A stretch of DNA of 64,000 nt from Polytrichum commune. Lineage: Eukaryota; Streptophyta; Polytrichopsida; Polytrichales; Polytrichaceae. Position 1 is the first letter of the stretch. The number at the start of each line of letters is the position of its first letter. The position numbers were made by a program, and so were the translations under genes. The DNA lies in assembly GCA_950295325.1 (NCBI GenBank), contig OX485806.1:4402001-4466000 (forward strand), written 5' to 3'. The notes under the pieces were generated by a model that was given only the letters and a program-made list of their open reading frames with translations, was not told the DNA's origin and did not search any database. Shown one piece after another: positions 62,235 through 64,000 of the stretch.

Positions 62235-62477
62235 CTACACTAAATATGATATTTAGTGTCACTTACTATATGGATTACATAGTGCTATATCTTTTTTTAG
62301 TATTGGTGTATTTTTTACCATGTAAAGTTGTTGATGTTCCATAGTATCCAAATAACCAATTTAACATTTTTGGTAATATGTGAGGTATACAAATATAGCA
62401 TATTAGTATATAAAAAATAGATATAGTATTGCGTAATTCCAAATAATAAGTGACATTAAATATCATATTTAGTGTAG
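62235..62477. mobile_element. Fold-back MITE, 243 bp, ~30-bp near-perfect TIRs
   Basis: Left end begins CTACACTAAATATGATATTT and right end finishes AAATATCATATTTAGTGTAG. The inverted match runs about 30 bp, through GTGTCACTTA and TAAGTGACAT. Each terminus is itself a near-palindrome around ACTAAATATGATATTTAGT. No ORF. It shares its ends with the MITEs at 53298 and 1615 but not the middle; its inside resembles 24130-24275. Confidence 0.85.
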
Positions 62478-62710
62478 TTGGAACATACAAACCATACCCC
62501 ACTAGATTCTATCTACACTTGGGCGAGTTTGTCCTTATTCCCGCTAGAATCTAATGGGTGTATGACCTCAATGTTTTTTTTTTGTTATGGCACAAATTGA
62601 GAAAATCAATTGCAAAGGAAGGAACGATCTATATGGAATTTCACCCTTACATCACCTCAAGCACATGCAACCACCGGCATAAACTCACCAAGTATAACCT
62701 CTTCTTTTGC

Positions 62711-62846
62711 ATACCTCTATTCCAACCAAAAAAAACAATGATTGTGCCCTCAATATTATATAACATGTGTCATTCATACATTGGTTGATATCCACTTGAA
62801 TCCCAAATTTTGGCAATAGGAACAATGAAATAGAGCACCCTGGTAT
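62711..62846. mobile_element. Fourth copy of the CTGTAGAGG-type MITE
   Basis: Runs from ATACCTCTATTCCAACC to AAATAGAGCACCCTGGTAT. It is most similar to 61738-61860 (CCCTCAATAT, CATGTGTCAT, CCACTTGAATCC, TTTTGGCAATAG). The G-box position reads ACATGTGTC. Confidence 0.55.
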
Positions 62847-64000
62847 GTAAGGTAAGGTATGTTGCCCTAATATCGTGGGGGTGCCCTCTTTTTGAGCTCT
62901 AGGGAACATATTTTAAAAGATAGAGTCCTAGGGTTGCCAAAGTTCCCAAAGCAATGAAGTAATGAGGGAGGGGAGATGTCGGAATTAGGTGGAGCCCATT
63001 TCCATGACTAAAACTTAGAGGCACTTGCATGGGAGAGGCGCATTCCGAAAATAAAGAACACAATCTCTCTAAATATGTCAAGGTGAGGATGAATTAAAGG
63101 ACAAGAAAAATCCTTCCTATTCCTTTGCTACGATTGGTTGGCTAGGGTGTTGGATATAGGAGACTTGGTGAGGGTATTTGTTATTGTGTAATTAGCTCAT
63201 TAGGTGACAGTTCCAAGACACATGATGAAGGTGGACTTTGGCTTCTAGTGTGAAGGGTCGAGAGGCAGGAATCTTGATTTCTTGCAATCTGATTGGTGGA
63301 AATCGACGGCCTCTCGACCTTTGGCCATAGTGTGAAGCGACCCTAAACCTCCCCCTATGAACTTTCAGGGAAGATGGATAGTGGTTGGGGCCCACAATTT
63401 GGCACCCCAGGCAAGCCCAAAAACAAATTTGAAGTTTTTAGAATATGACTGAAAAATGTTGCCTACCCCATTCAACTTTGGAGAAAAAAAATTGCCCTTT
63501 CATTCTTGAAGGTTGTTTGTCCATATAACTCATATTGAGTGCACTTCATCTTGAAGGTCCAAAATCCAATACATATGTTCACTTCCATGTAATAAATAGG
63601 CAATCGACTAGGAATTCATTTCCGAATTGAAACCATCAAGAAAATATGTACTAACTTGGAAGTCAAAAATATTCACAAAATCCTCATTAGCACTGAGGTT
63701 CTAATTTTTGTGACTTACCATTTCAAGGGATCCTTGTCATTCTAATGAAACTAAAATCAGTGTTTTATTTTTCATACATTTATTTTATAATATTTTAGTT
63801 AATGCCCTCTACTTTCAACAATTATGTATACACATTCAAACTAATTAAGTGTGATTAATGTAATTTAGCTTATGGATCCCGATTAAGCCCAAGTAAATTA
63901 TAAATTATGCTTACCAGACTAATTAAGCCTAATTGATTATAAAACGTGCTTACTTGAATCAATCATATTTTAATCCAGATATGATAAATGATGTCCTTGA
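62847..64000. other. No gene seen to the window edge
   Basis: AT-rich, short ORFs, the inverted repeat at 63256-63319, and repeated TAATTAAG(C/T)-like motifs at 63840-63960. Confidence 0.4.
63256..63319. repeat. Inverted repeat with 11-bp arms
   Basis: GGTCGAGAGGC (63256-63266) and GCCTCTCGACC (63309-63319) are exact inverted repeats 42 bp apart. The right flank GTGTGAAGCGACCCTAA resembles the terminus of the GGGCxACTTCACAC family, so this may be a worn short relative. Confidence 0.5.

Noticed and set aside
1-64000. CRISPR array, gene cluster or new multi-gene defence or biosynthetic system
   Set aside because: Repeats are transposon or microsatellite types, and the four genes are unrelated housekeeping functions in plant-style exon-intron structure.

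Overview
The window looks like nuclear DNA of a land plant. The evidence is four spliced protein-coding genes with GT-AG introns of about 100-1500 bp, a plastid transit peptide, plant-type domain combinations, and a very AT-rich, transposon-littered background. I cannot name the species. Plain ORFs are mostly meaningless here, so I assembled gene models by hand from protein-like exons, splice sites and reading phase. All four models close in frame from ATG to stop.

Layout. (1) 1-17.4 kb: no convincing gene. It holds a nested pair of small DNA transposons (1615-2350), two copies of a ~700-bp terminal-inverted-repeat (TIR) element (10609-11286 and 12917-13634), a pogo/Tigger-like element (14380-15110) and simple repeats. 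(2) 17492-22508, minus: a six-exon gene for a 564-residue protein with a KH RNA-binding domain, polyQ, a coiled coil and a C-terminal RING finger. One intron carries five tandem copies of an exon-end/intron segment. (3) 22.5-32.6 kb: no recognised intact gene; a decayed retrotransposon RNase H region lies at 25695-26420. (4) 32682-36028, minus: an eight-exon gene for a BADC-type plastid biotin/lipoyl-domain protein, with a MITE carrying a G-box just upstream. (5) 39150-43292, plus: an eleven-exon VPS26C (DSCR3) retromer/retriever-type gene with one GC-AG intron. (6) 44449-46369, minus: a four-exon ubiquitin E2 variant (UEV1/MMS2 type), convergent with VPS26C and carrying a LINE-derived fragment in an intron. 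(7) 46.4-64 kb: no convincing gene; it is dominated by dispersed repeats, a tandem duplication interrupted by a TIR element with a readable empty site, fold-back MITEs and a LINE fragment.

The four genes are independent housekeeping genes (RNA-binding E3 ligase candidate, fatty-acid synthesis regulator, endosomal sorting, K63-ubiquitin chain formation); nothing suggests a functional cluster. I found no CRISPR array, operon, convincing complete tRNA or rRNA gene, or clearly new multi-gene system. The most informative observations are structural: duplicated splice sites inside introns, transposon insertions dated by empty sites in neighbouring copies, and a MITE-borne G-box in a promoter.
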